Shown piece after piece: positions 17,348-24,733 of a DNA stretch of 51,742 nucleotides; positions within the stretch are counted from its first letter, which is position 1; every line of letters begins with the position of its first letter. The notes under the pieces are model-generated. The model worked only from the letters and a program-made list of their open reading frames with translations, had not been told where the DNA came from and made no database searches. The DNA comes from JBCBXA01 sp039816825 (lineage in GTDB: Bacteria > Pseudomonadota > Alphaproteobacteria > Rhizobiales > Rhizobiaceae), in assembly GCA_039816825.1 (NCBI GenBank), contig JBCBXA010000012.1:1-51742 (forward strand), read 5' to 3'. The position numbers and the translations under genes are program-made.

Positions 17348-17641
17348 TTAGGCAGGCAGGTCGCGTGTCAGGGGCGTGTCGGAGCCAACGCGGTCGCCAT
17401 CGAGCATGATCTTGTCGCAGGACTCAGCTTCGACATAGGTCCAGGCGTTGCCCTGATAGTCGACGGTGGATGTGCCGGCGCAAGTGGTGCCTGGGCCAGC
17501 GGCGCAGTCGTTTTCGCCAGCCAGCGAAACGCCGTAGCATTTAATGGAAGCAGCGTGTGCGCCGGTGACAGCGGTCATGGAGATGCCGGCTGCGACAGCG
17601 GAGGCGACGAGAGCGGCGGATGCAATTTTTGTTTTCGACAT
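17348..17641 (-). CDS. bufA: DUF2282 bufferin precursor peptide (BufA1-like)
   Basis: 97 residues from the ATG at 17641, with AAGGA 7 nt upstream. An N-terminal Sec signal peptide ends at TGAHA-AS (about residue 30), so the peptide is periplasmic. The mature part carries four cysteines, C35 (IKCYG), C46 (NDCAAGPGT), C54 (TTCAGT) and C75 (ESCDK), within the conserved DUF2282 core KCYGxxxxGxNDCAAGPGTTC and DYQGNAW. Bufferins, studied in Caulobacter vibrioides, are ribosomal peptides whose cysteines are converted by the MNIO enzyme to copper-binding heterocycles, and they buffer periplasmic copper. The longer in-frame upstream region is not convincing coding sequence. First gene of bufABCD. Confidence 0.93.
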   Translation of the reverse strand: MSKTKIASAALVASAVAAGISMTAVTGAHAASIKCYGVSLAGENDCAAGPGTTCAGTSTVDYQGNAWTYVEAESCDKIMLDGDRVGSDTPLTRDLPA

Positions 17642-17662
17642 TTTGGTTTCCTTTTTCATGTC

Positions 17663-17698
17663 TGAGCTGGAGGCCCGTTTTTGAGCTGGAGGCCCGTT
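17663..17698 (-). repeat. 17-bp tandem direct repeat just upstream of bufA
   Basis: The 17-mer TGAGCTGGAGGCCCGTT (plus reading) occurs exactly at 17663-17679 and 17682-17698, a 19-nt period, ending 21 nt before the bufA start. It lies in the expected 5' leader or promoter region. It could be a duplicated operator, a leader-RNA element or a recent slippage duplication. The remaining upstream gap to gatB (17699-17935) shows no other clear feature apart from the gatB ribosome-binding site; I could not assign a promoter for bufA. Confidence 0.8.
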
Positions 17699-17935
17699 GG
17701 TCACCGCCGTTGCGCTGGCGGCTGCGCTGACGTTGGACCGAGTGCCCGATGAACTGGAAATCAAGTGTGCGTCACTCTGCCTCACATCCAATTCCGCATT
17801 CCGTGATCGCGTCTCGCAGGAGCGTGATTTTGCGCTGGTCGTGCGAAGACGATTTGCAATTGAGCGGCAGGCCAATAAACAGGGCGCAACGCACTGCCAC
17901 AGCGCAGACCAGCCGCACCTAGCAGAGGTTAGTTC

Positions 17936-19432
17936 ATGTCACTCGTTGATACCCGTACGCCTGATCCGAAACGCTTCATCCCGGGCGCAACCGGCGACTG
18001 GGAGATCGTCATAGGAATGGAAGTGCACGCCCAGGTGACGTCGGAATCAAAGCTGTTCTCTGGCGCTTCGACAGAGTTTGGCCGCGAAGCCAATGACAAT
18101 GTCTCATTGGTGGACGCGGCCATGCCCGGTATGCTGCCTGTCATCAACGAAGAATGCGTCCGTCAAGCCGTGCGTACAGGCCTTGGCCTGAAAGCGAAGA
18201 TCCACAACCGGTCGGTCTTTGACCGCAAGAACTATTTCTACCCCGATCTGCCCCAGGGCTATCAGATCAGCCAATTCAAAGACCCCATCGTGGGCGAGGG
18301 CGTGGTCCGCGTGATGGTGGGCCCCGACAAGAAGGGTCAGTTCGAGGAAGTGGAGATTGGCGTCGAGCGTCTGCACCTCGAACAGGATGCCGGCAAGAGC
18401 ATGCACGACCAGCATCCGACCATGAGCTTTGTGGACCTCAACCGGTCCGGTGTGGCGCTGATGGAGATCGTCTCCAAGCCCGACATCCGCTCCTCCGACG
18501 AAGCGAAGGCCTACCTCACCAAGCTGCGTACCATTCTGCGCTATTTAGGCACCTGCGATGGCAATATGGATCAGGGTTCTATGCGCGCCGACGTGAACGT
18601 TTCCGTTCGTAAGCCGGGCGGCGAGTTCGGCACGCGCTGCGAGATTAAAAACGTCAACTCGATTCGTTTCGTGGGCCAAGCTATAGAAGCCGAGGCCCGC
18701 CGCCAGATTGCGATCATCGAAGATGGCGGTACGATCGATCAGGAAACCCGCCTGTTTGACCCGGTCAAAGGTGAAACGCGGTCCATGCGCTCCAAGGAAG
18801 AGGCGCATGACTATCGCTATTTCCCCGATCCCGATCTCCTGCCGCTGGAGTTTGACGATGCCTTTGTTGAGGCTTTGGCTGCAGACCTTCCCGAATTGCC
18901 GGACGCGAAGCGCGACCGTTTGGTGGCTGCCGGTCTCAGCGAGTACGACGCCTCCATCCTCGTGTCCGAGAAAGCCATCGCTGACTACTATGAAGGCGTT
19001 GCCGATGGCCGTAAGGCCAAGGCGGCTGCCAACTGGGTGATCAACGACTTGCTGGGCGCGCTCAACAAAGACGGCAAGAGCATCGAAGAAAGCCCGGTAT
19101 CGCCTGAACATTTGGGTGGCATCGTCGATCTGATCGAAAAGGGTGACATCTCCGGCAAGATCGCCAAGGACCTGTTTGAGATCGTCTACACTGAAGGCGG
19201 CGACCCGGCGACGATCGTCGAAGAGCGCGGCATGAAACAGGTGACGGACACCGGCGCCATCGAGGCCGCCGTGGATGAGGTCATTGCTGCTAACCCGGAT
19301 AAGGTTGAACAGGTCAAAGAGAAGCCCTCCATGCTGGGCTGGTTTGTCGGTCAGGTGATGAGAGCATCCGATGGCAAGGCGAACCCCAAGGCCGTGAATG
19401 AGCTGCTGAAGGCCAAGCTGGGGCTGGAATAG
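17936..19432 (+). CDS. gatB: Asp/Glu-tRNA(Asn/Gln) amidotransferase subunit B
   Basis: GatB (498 residues) phosphorylates the mischarged Glu/Asp on tRNA and transfers ammonia from GatA. Signatures: the GatB catalytic N-terminal domain with IGMEVHAQV, the FYPDLPQGYQISQ motif and HLEQDAGKS, the VDLNRSGVALMEIVSKPD segment, and MRSKEEAHDYRYFPDPDL. The C-terminal helical YqeY-like tRNA-binding tail ends VNELLKAKLGLE. The ATG at 17936 has AGAGG at 17924-17928. A GNAT gene overlaps its last base. It is separated from gatCA by the VWA and bufferin genes. Confidence 0.97.
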   Translation: MSLVDTRTPDPKRFIPGATGDWEIVIGMEVHAQVTSESKLFSGASTEFGREANDNVSLVDAAMPGMLPVINEECVRQAVRTGLGLKAKIHNRSVFDRKNYFYPDLPQGYQISQFKDPIVGEGVVRVMVGPDKKGQFEEVEIGVERLHLEQDAGKSMHDQHPTMSFVDLNRSGVALMEIVSKPDIRSSDEAKAYLTKLRTILRYLGTCDGNMDQGSMRADVNVSVRKPGGEFGTRCEIKNVNSIRFVGQAIEAEARRQIAIIEDGGTIDQETRLFDPVKGETRSMRSKEEAHDYRYFPDPDLLPLEFDDAFVEALAADLPELPDAKRDRLVAAGLSEYDASILVSEKAIADYYEGVADGRKAKAAANWVINDLLGALNKDGKSIEESPVSPEHLGGIVDLIEKGDISGKIAKDLFEIVYTEGGDPATIVEERGMKQVTDTGAIEAAVDEVIAANPDKVEQVKEKPSMLGWFVGQVMRASDGKANPKAVNELLKAKLGLE

Positions 19433-19932
19433 TGTTCTTTATTCGCAGCGCCACCGAAGCCGATCTGCCCCGTGTTCAGGCACTCCTCAAAGATAGTTGG
19501 ATGCGCACCTATGCCCAACATGAGGGCGAGGAGAAAATCCGTGAAGTCAGCGATGAGTGGCACTCGATGAGCCGTCTCAAGGCCCAGTTGAACCAGCCAA
19601 GGTCCGAGTTCATCCTGGCGGATGATGGCGAAACCATTGGCGGTATGGGGTACGCCCTCCAGACTGATCAGAGCATTGCCGAACTCAAGCAACTACACGT
19701 CTCGCCAGAGACCCAGGGGCAGGGCGTCGGATCGGACATCTTGTCTGAGTTGGAGACCTCGTTCCCCGGCGTGACCACACTGCGGCTAGACGTGCACCCG
19801 CAAAACGCGAGCGCCATCGCCTGGTACGCAAAGCGCGGCTACCGAAAGTATGGCGAAGCGGATCAGTGCGGCGGCGAGTTCGATCTGCCGGCAGTGCTGA
19901 TGGAGAAGCGCCTCGAAGATTGGTCCATATGA
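19432..19932 (+). CDS. GNAT-family N-acetyltransferase
   Basis: 166 residues starting at a GTG that overlaps the gatB stop by one base (TAGTG), so it is translationally coupled. The acetyl-CoA site is ELKQLHVSPETQGQGVGSDI, with the Q-G-x-G-x-G-like turn, and the late motif LDVHPQNASAIAWYAKRGYRKYG is the usual GNAT strand-6/helix segment. Substrate unknown. The stop overlaps the ttcA start (ATGA). It is a frequent companion of gatB in alphaproteobacteria. Confidence 0.9.
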   Translation: MFFIRSATEADLPRVQALLKDSWMRTYAQHEGEEKIREVSDEWHSMSRLKAQLNQPRSEFILADDGETIGGMGYALQTDQSIAELKQLHVSPETQGQGVGSDILSELETSFPGVTTLRLDVHPQNASAIAWYAKRGYRKYGEADQCGGEFDLPAVLMEKRLEDWSI

Positions 19933-20798
19933 ACGAGCATGCGGACCTCCTGTCGGGAGATCCGGTGGATGGCGATGTGCCGTCCATTCTCCGCAACGCG
20001 CCCTCAAGCGTGGAGTTCAAGAAACTCCGCAAGCGGCTGCTGAGGCATACGCGCGAGGCGATTGAGCGGTACGGCATGTTGGAAGGCCGCGGCCAAGCCA
20101 AGCCGCGTTGGCTCGTCTGCCTGTCCGGCGGCAAGGACAGCTGTGCCCTGCTGGCCAATTTGCTTGAGCTGCAATGGCGCGGCCTGCTGCCGGTAGACAT
20201 TCTCGCCTGCAACCTCGATCAGGCGCAGCCCGGTTTCCCGGCTCACATTCTGCCTGAATGGCTCGATGGTTTGGGCATTGAGCATCGGATTGAGCGTGTC
20301 GATACCTATTCGGTCGTCGTCGACAAAGTGCCGGAGGGCAATACCTATTGCGCTCTGTGCTCGCGCCTGCGCCGGGGCAATCTCTATCGCGTCGCGCGGG
20401 AGGAGGGGTGTTCAGCAGTGGTTCTCGGCCACCACCGGGACGACATCCTCGAGACCTTCTTCATGAACCTCTTCCACGGCGGTCGCATCGCGTCCATGCC
20501 GCCCAAACTGGTGAATGATGAGGGTGATCTCTTCGTTCTGCGTCCGCTGGCGCTGTGCGCGGAAGAGGACATTGCGAAGTATGCCGACGCGATGAAATTC
20601 CCCATCATCCCCTGCGACCTGTGCGGCAGCCAGGACGGGCTTCAGCGCAATGTTACCAAACAGATGCTGGCAGAACTGGAATCAAAATATCCAGGCCGCA
20701 AAGACACCATGATCCGCGCGCTGACCAACGTCCGCCCCAGCCATATGCTGGATCCCAAGCTGTTCGATTTTGCTGGGTTGGGATTGGGCAGGGAGTAG
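19929..20798 (+). CDS. ttcA: tRNA 2-thiocytidine(32) synthetase TtcA
   Basis: PP-loop ATPase that thiolates C32 in certain tRNAs using an Fe-S cluster. The ATG at 19929 overlaps the upstream stop by 4 nt; 289 residues. The PP-loop is CLSGGKDSCAL. Cluster cysteines are at YCALC and CDLCGSQ, matching the CxxC plus downstream Cys arrangement in E. coli TtcA. LGHHRDDILETFFMNLFHGG is also characteristic. It ends the gatB operon; no terminator is obvious. Confidence 0.95.
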   Translation: MNEHADLLSGDPVDGDVPSILRNAPSSVEFKKLRKRLLRHTREAIERYGMLEGRGQAKPRWLVCLSGGKDSCALLANLLELQWRGLLPVDILACNLDQAQPGFPAHILPEWLDGLGIEHRIERVDTYSVVVDKVPEGNTYCALCSRLRRGNLYRVAREEGCSAVVLGHHRDDILETFFMNLFHGGRIASMPPKLVNDEGDLFVLRPLALCAEEDIAKYADAMKFPIIPCDLCGSQDGLQRNVTKQMLAELESKYPGRKDTMIRALTNVRPSHMLDPKLFDFAGLGLGRE

Positions 20799-20814
20799 CC
20801 TCAGAGAGGGGGGT

Positions 20815-20935
20815 GAAGTTTGCAAGCCAATGTCGGCTTTGAGCCCAATGGGACAAATGCTGCGCTGCGCACGAACGTCTGCAATCGCGATGGCGTCATC
20901 TGATCCGATAGCCGACAGGACACGCCATGAGGTTT
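20815..20935. other. Non-coding gap with a possible degenerate dispersed repeat
   Basis: The 245-nt gap between ttcA and the next gene has no convincing ORF. One plus-frame translation reads KPMSALSPMGQM...TSAIAMASSDPIADR, which recalls the MSALPPKADI-like spurious translations of a dispersed intergenic repeat common in Rhizobiales genomes. This is from memory only and there is no second copy in the window. Confidence 0.25.
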
Positions 20936-21043
20936 ATGAATCCGCCCCCTTTGTGACAGAAAAAGAGCTGTCCAAAGACGTCTGCCTTTTCGCCATCTTT
21001 GCCAGCTTGCCGATGTCGAATGTCCCGGAATAAGGTTGGCGTG

Positions 21044-21508
21044 ATGAAGTCGCTCAAATTCCGAAAGGCTACCGTTGCCGATGCGGTTCTGCTCAGCGGG
21101 CTGATCCAGCGCACAATCCGCGTTTCAAATGCCAAGGACTATGATCAAAAATCAATTGATATGCTGTGCGCAATTTTTGAACCGGAGCCGCTCACCGAAA
21201 GAATCGAAAATGAGGCTATTCTTATGTGTTTCGCGGGTGCCAGCCTCGTTGGAACGGTGGGGCTGAAAGGTGACTATCTGCGATCATTGTTCGTGGACCC
21301 TGCGTTTCAGGGTCAAGGATTAGGCAAGGTGCTGACCGCAAGAATTGAAAAAGAAGCGCGACAGAGAGCAATCCCGGAAGTGATGCTTCATTCCTCACTA
21401 ACAGCGCGGGAGTTTTACGCGGCTCTTGGCTATGAATTTGTGGAATTGCAATCATACCCGGAAGGACCATTCGTCTTGATGAGAAAAACACTTAATGTGC
21501 GCCCGTGA
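21044..21508 (+). CDS. GNAT-family N-acetyltransferase, AT-richer than neighbours
   Basis: 154 residues from the ATG at 21044 (MKSLKFRKATVADAVLL), with AAGG about 9 nt upstream. The acetyl-CoA motif is LRSLFVDPAFQGQGLGKVL (Q-G-Q-G-L-G), and the end SLTAREFYAALGYEFVE is the typical GNAT tail. Substrate unknown. By eye it is AT-richer than its neighbours and uses AGA, TTA and CTA codons that they avoid, which suggests recent acquisition. It stands alone on +, followed by a 137-nt gap in which I see nothing. Confidence 0.85.
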   Translation: MKSLKFRKATVADAVLLSGLIQRTIRVSNAKDYDQKSIDMLCAIFEPEPLTERIENEAILMCFAGASLVGTVGLKGDYLRSLFVDPAFQGQGLGKVLTARIEKEARQRAIPEVMLHSSLTAREFYAALGYEFVELQSYPEGPFVLMRKTLNVRP

Positions 21509-21645
21509 ATTGCCTTGTGCCACGAAAGATCGGCAGTGACGTTTGCCGATATGTTGCAACCGTACGTTGACTCCTCAAATCGGAGCAGACCTTCGTTTCC
21601 GCAAGGCCGAGGGTTGCTTCGTCCGCAAAGTGGTCATTGAGATCC

Positions 21646-22353
21646 CTAAGCGTTCCCATCTTCCTCCCGCAGCGGGCCCAGCGCGCGCTCGAAAAACTCG
21701 TTGAGCGGTAAGACGATTTTGGCGAAGGCGACTATGTCGTCCACAAGCTTTGCGTTGAAGATGGTTTCGTCATCCAGTTTGCGTTCCACAACGAAGCTCT
21801 TGTGATGAAGCAGGCGGATCAGCTCCGGATCTTCGACATGTTTGAAGCCAGCTGCCGGGCGTTTCAGATTGCCGTCAGTGCCGAAGGTGAGGCCCTGTTT
21901 GGCGAGCGCTTTTTCGATGCCAAGAAATTCGTCCGCCCGCTCGATAATCGATTCCCGTGCCGCTTTGATTTCCGGCCCCGGCGGAAACCAGAGGCCTGAT
22001 GCGAACAGGCAGTTGCCGGGCGTGAAGTGGAAATAGACGCCCGAGGTCGACTTCTTCGTACCGTCCCGTGTGAGAACGCCGGAAACATGCGTGTTGTAGG
22101 GATCCTTGTTCTTGGAGAAGCGCACGTCGCGATTGATGCGGAAGAGCGATGACTTCCGGCTGCCGTGAAAGGCCAGGCCGGCGGCCTCCATGGCGTCGCT
22201 GGCCGTTTCGACGAACTGCCCGAGCGGCTCTTTCACCTCCCGCTCATACATCTTCTTGTTGTCATGGAACCATTCGCGTGACTGGTGGAAGCCGAGCGCT
22301 GTCAGGAACTTCAGTGCGTCCGGCCCAAATCCGTTGAAACCCGCCTTAGACAT
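21646..22353 (-). CDS. DUF2461 (TIGR02453) family protein
   Basis: 235 residues with the family's N-terminal motif FGPDALKFLTALGFHQSREWFHDNK, followed by FRINRDVRFSKNKDPYNTH and GVYFHFTPGNCLFASGLWFP. The family is conserved and soluble but of unknown function. The ATG at 22353 directly follows the stop of the DUF2332 gene, so the two are cotranscribed. Confidence 0.88.
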   Translation of the reverse strand: MSKAGFNGFGPDALKFLTALGFHQSREWFHDNKKMYEREVKEPLGQFVETASDAMEAAGLAFHGSRKSSLFRINRDVRFSKNKDPYNTHVSGVLTRDGTKKSTSGVYFHFTPGNCLFASGLWFPPGPEIKAARESIIERADEFLGIEKALAKQGLTFGTDGNLKRPAAGFKHVEDPELIRLLHHKSFVVERKLDDETIFNAKLVDDIVAFAKIVLPLNEFFERALGPLREEDGNA

Positions 22354-23463
22354 TCACTGCTCCAGTGTTTTGCCTGCCGTCCAGTGCACCCAGCGGCCGT
22401 GGAAGTCTGCCCGCGCCAGCTCATAGTGCTGGCCAGACGGGGAAGTACCGTCCCAGACCACCATGTCCAGTTTGGCGCCTTTGCCGCCTGCCTGTTTGTC
22501 GCTTTCAAAGCGCAACCACGCCAGCGGTGCGTCGGAAGTGGCTTGTTCGCCAGCCGCCTCAATGGCCTCTTGCGCCGCTTTTTGCTGGTTCCCAGGAAAA
22601 TACTGCCAGGCAATCGTGTGGTAAACCATGTGACACAGGCCTGGGCTGGGTTGTGCCAAACGCTCGGCGACGAAACACGCCGCATCCATGGGAACCACAA
22701 CAGGTGTGCGTTCCTGCGCAATGGCGAGCGCCGCCCGCATACGGGCGAGGCGATCCGGCTGATCGGGCCAAACATAGGCCAGCATCGCGTTCCGCTGCTC
22801 GTCAGTCTCCAGCGGCATGGGGTGAAGATCGCAGCCCTTGGCATCATCAACCGCCATGGCCACGGCATCGAAAGTTGGACCGTGCCAGCGGACGCCTATC
22901 TTGAGTGTGCTGTCGCCGGGGCCGATGGACCATTGACCATAGTCGATTTTATAGAGCGGCCAGTTCAGGTTGAGCCCCGCGCTGGCACCAAGCTCTGAAA
23001 GCTTAAACGGAAGCTCATAGCGCGCCGCCAGTAGAGCGAGAGCAGGTGCCAGGACCGCCGAACGGCCGGTTTCGTTCGTCTGTGGCGCGCTCTGCAGAAA
23101 TTCGGCAATGCGTTCGCCGTGTTTCGAGAAAGCGTCCGTTAACGCGCTGGCCAGCGCGCTTTCGCCCGGGTGCATGGCTGGCGGGTAGGCCGCCGCCAGA
23201 ACTGGGTCTGTGCCGTCCAGCACGAGGCGATGCAGCGAACCTATCAGCCGCAGTGGCAGCGATGCCCCGGCGGGGCCGATATCCACATGGGCGTTTGTCA
23301 ACTCATGCAGAACCCGGCTCACTGGGCCATCAGGCACACCATCACGTGCCAGCAGGGCGCAAAGCAGAGCGGAAAAATTGGAACCAAGCTCCGCGCATGC
23401 CTTGGCCTGCGCGCCTAGTGCTTCAACAAGGCGTGGCGGAAGAGGAGAGGTGGTCGATGCCAC
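22354..23463 (-). CDS. DUF2332 family protein
   Basis: 369 residues, soluble, matching DUF2332: the CAELGSNFSALLCALLARDG start, the NETGRSAVLAPALALLAARY and ELGASAGLNLNWPLYKIDYG motif, a RIGADLHPM-like region (DAKGCDLHPM) and the MVYHTIAWQYFP motif. The GASAGLNLN segment resembles a methyltransferase-type glycine loop, but catalytic function is not established. It is followed immediately by the DUF2461 gene. It begins 22 nt upstream of the grxD 3' end, on the same strand. Confidence 0.88.
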   Translation of the reverse strand: MASTTSPLPPRLVEALGAQAKACAELGSNFSALLCALLARDGVPDGPVSRVLHELTNAHVDIGPAGASLPLRLIGSLHRLVLDGTDPVLAAAYPPAMHPGESALASALTDAFSKHGERIAEFLQSAPQTNETGRSAVLAPALALLAARYELPFKLSELGASAGLNLNWPLYKIDYGQWSIGPGDSTLKIGVRWHGPTFDAVAMAVDDAKGCDLHPMPLETDEQRNAMLAYVWPDQPDRLARMRAALAIAQERTPVVVPMDAACFVAERLAQPSPGLCHMVYHTIAWQYFPGNQQKAAQEAIEAAGEQATSDAPLAWLRFESDKQAGGKGAKLDMVVWDGTSPSGQHYELARADFHGRWVHWTAGKTLEQ

Positions 23464-23484
23464 AGCTCAGCACGTATGCAGATT

Positions 23485-23826
23485 TTAGGCCGAAGCTTTG
23501 CCCTGGACGGGAATGCCCTGCGCTTCCAGGTGCGATTGCAGTTCGCCCTGCTGGAACATCTCACGGACGATGTCGCAGCCACCGATGAACTCGCCTTTGA
23601 CGTAGATCTGGGGGACCGTGGGCCAGTCCGAATAGTCCTTGATGCCCTGGCGCAGATCGTCCGACGCCAGCACGTTCACACCCTTATAGTCGACGCCAAG
23701 ATAGTTCATGATCTGCACGACCTGGCCCGAGAATCCGCACTGGGGGAAATCGGGTGTGCCCTTCATGAACACGATCACATCGTTTGATTTCACTTCATTG
23801 TCGATGAAGTCTGCAATTCCGGCCAT
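23485..23826 (-). CDS. grxD: Monothiol glutaredoxin (Grx4/GrxD type)
   Basis: 113 residues with the monothiol active site CGFS in GTPDFPQCGFSGQVVQIM, the WPTVPQIYVKGEFIGGCDIV substrate and glutathione-binding segment, and a short C-terminal extension. Binds a glutathione-ligated [2Fe-2S] cluster and works with BolA proteins in iron-sulfur trafficking. bolA is nearby but separated by a GNAT gene and a possible short ORF, whereas bolA and grxD are usually adjacent in alphaproteobacteria. GGAG lies 6 nt before the ATG. Confidence 0.95.
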   Translation of the reverse strand: MAGIADFIDNEVKSNDVIVFMKGTPDFPQCGFSGQVVQIMNYLGVDYKGVNVLASDDLRQGIKDYSDWPTVPQIYVKGEFIGGCDIVREMFQQGELQSHLEAQGIPVQGKASA

Positions 23827-23849
23827 GGGAGCCTCCGAGGTGTGCGGGT

Positions 23850-23951
23850 TTAGCGGCGCTGAATCAGGAAACGAAGCAAACGCAATGCAATCCGTCTATC
23901 ACCGAGATAGAACAGTGCAAAGATAATGCCCGCTAGGATCAACCAAGTCAT
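23850..23951 (-). CDS. Possible 33-residue single-pass membrane peptide
   Basis: A 34-codon frame between the GNAT gene and grxD: ATG at 23951, TAA at 23850-23852. The peptide begins MTWLILAGIIFALFYLGD, a hydrophobic helix, followed by the basic tail RRIALRLLRFLIQRR. The composition is that of a small type II-like membrane peptide. AAAGG sits close to the ATG (2-3 nt), which is poor spacing. It may be a real gene or chance. Confidence 0.35.
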   Translation of the reverse strand: MTWLILAGIIFALFYLGDRRIALRLLRFLIQRR

Positions 23952-24035
23952 TGCCTTTAGGTGTTTGTTAGCGGTCCGGTTTGCAAGGGCTGCAGACCTC
24001 AATCTTCCGGTTGTCCAGACCAACTGGGCCGACTA

Positions 24036-24482
24036 TCAGAAACTGGGTTCCAGATCCCAGCCAAACATGGCGGGCCGTTCCTGCCGGATAACGTCTCGGA
24101 CTGAGCTGTAGGTGGCCGCCGCCGCTTCATTGTCCGTCTCCGTCAACACCCAAACATGAACGCCGCCTCGTCTCGCGCCAAAATCGAGCAGCGCCTCGAC
24201 CAGAGCCTTGGCGATGCCCCGTCTGCGATGGTTTGGCAGAACGCTTAGCTCGCTGAGAAAGAGCTCGGGCGCCTTGTCGGGATGAAAATGCTCGACTGCG
24301 GAGATGAAGCCGATAAGAACTCCATCCGCGACCGCCATGCCCATATGATGGGTCGGACTCGCCAGAAACCTGTCGAGTTCCTCAGGCTTGATCGGATTGT
24401 CGAACAGCTCGATATCGGCTTTCTCAATTAGATTCCGATTGTCGTCATGCAGCCAGCAAATCTCGACGTCAGGCGGCATCAC
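24036..24482 (-). CDS. GNAT-family N-acetyltransferase
   Basis: 148 residues; ATG at 24482 overlaps the bolA stop (ATGA). The acetyl-CoA motif is LSELSVLPNHRRRGIAKALV (R-R-R-G-I-A), followed by VHVWVLTETDNEAAAATYSS. The helix-strand pattern and the LFLSELSV...HVWV spacing recall the AAC(3)-I aminoglycoside acetyltransferase-like subgroup, but there is no evidence of drug modification. Its position between bolA and grxD looks like an insertion into a conserved pair. Confidence 0.85.
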   Translation of the reverse strand: MMPPDVEICWLHDDNRNLIEKADIELFDNPIKPEELDRFLASPTHHMGMAVADGVLIGFISAVEHFHPDKAPELFLSELSVLPNHRRRGIAKALVEALLDFGARRGGVHVWVLTETDNEAAAATYSSVRDVIRQERPAMFGWDLEPSF

Positions 24483-24715
24483 TCGGGAGGGGCAGATGTC
24501 TGCAGGGCGAGGGCGTGCAACTCATCGCCCATTTTGCCCTTGAGTGCATCGATGACCATTCGGTGCTGCTGGACGCGCGTTTTGCCGCGAAAGCTCTCCG
24601 AGATGACATCCGCTGCATAGTGATCGCCGTCCCCTGCCAGATCTCGTATGGTCAACTGGGCGTCCGGTAGGGCGTCGCGGATCATGGCTTCGATGTCAGT
24701 TGCACTCATCGGCAT
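24479..24715 (-). CDS. bolA: BolA-family protein
   Basis: 78 residues with the BolA fold signature: DIEAMIRDALPDAQLTIRDL, GDHYAADVISESFRGKTRVQQHRMVIDALKG split around the conserved H (VQQHRMV), and a short acidic tail. Length and helix pattern are closest to the short BolA2/IbaG type that partners monothiol glutaredoxins. GGAG precedes the ATG at 24715 by 9 nt. It lies 18 nt downstream of purL on the same strand, a common alphaproteobacterial arrangement. Confidence 0.92.
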   Translation of the reverse strand: MPMSATDIEAMIRDALPDAQLTIRDLAGDGDHYAADVISESFRGKTRVQQHRMVIDALKGKMGDELHALALQTSAPPE

Positions 24716-24733
24716 AACGCTTCTCCGGTTCGT

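Noticed and set aside
17642..17875. 78-residue N-terminal extension of the bufA frame
   Set aside because: It has no homology-like pattern, lies upstream of a clear signal peptide and ribosome-binding site, and contains the tandem repeat.
20770..21033. 87-codon + strand frame after ttcA
   Set aside because: It starts inside ttcA, lacks a ribosome-binding site and shows no domain; more likely a repeat remnant or chance.
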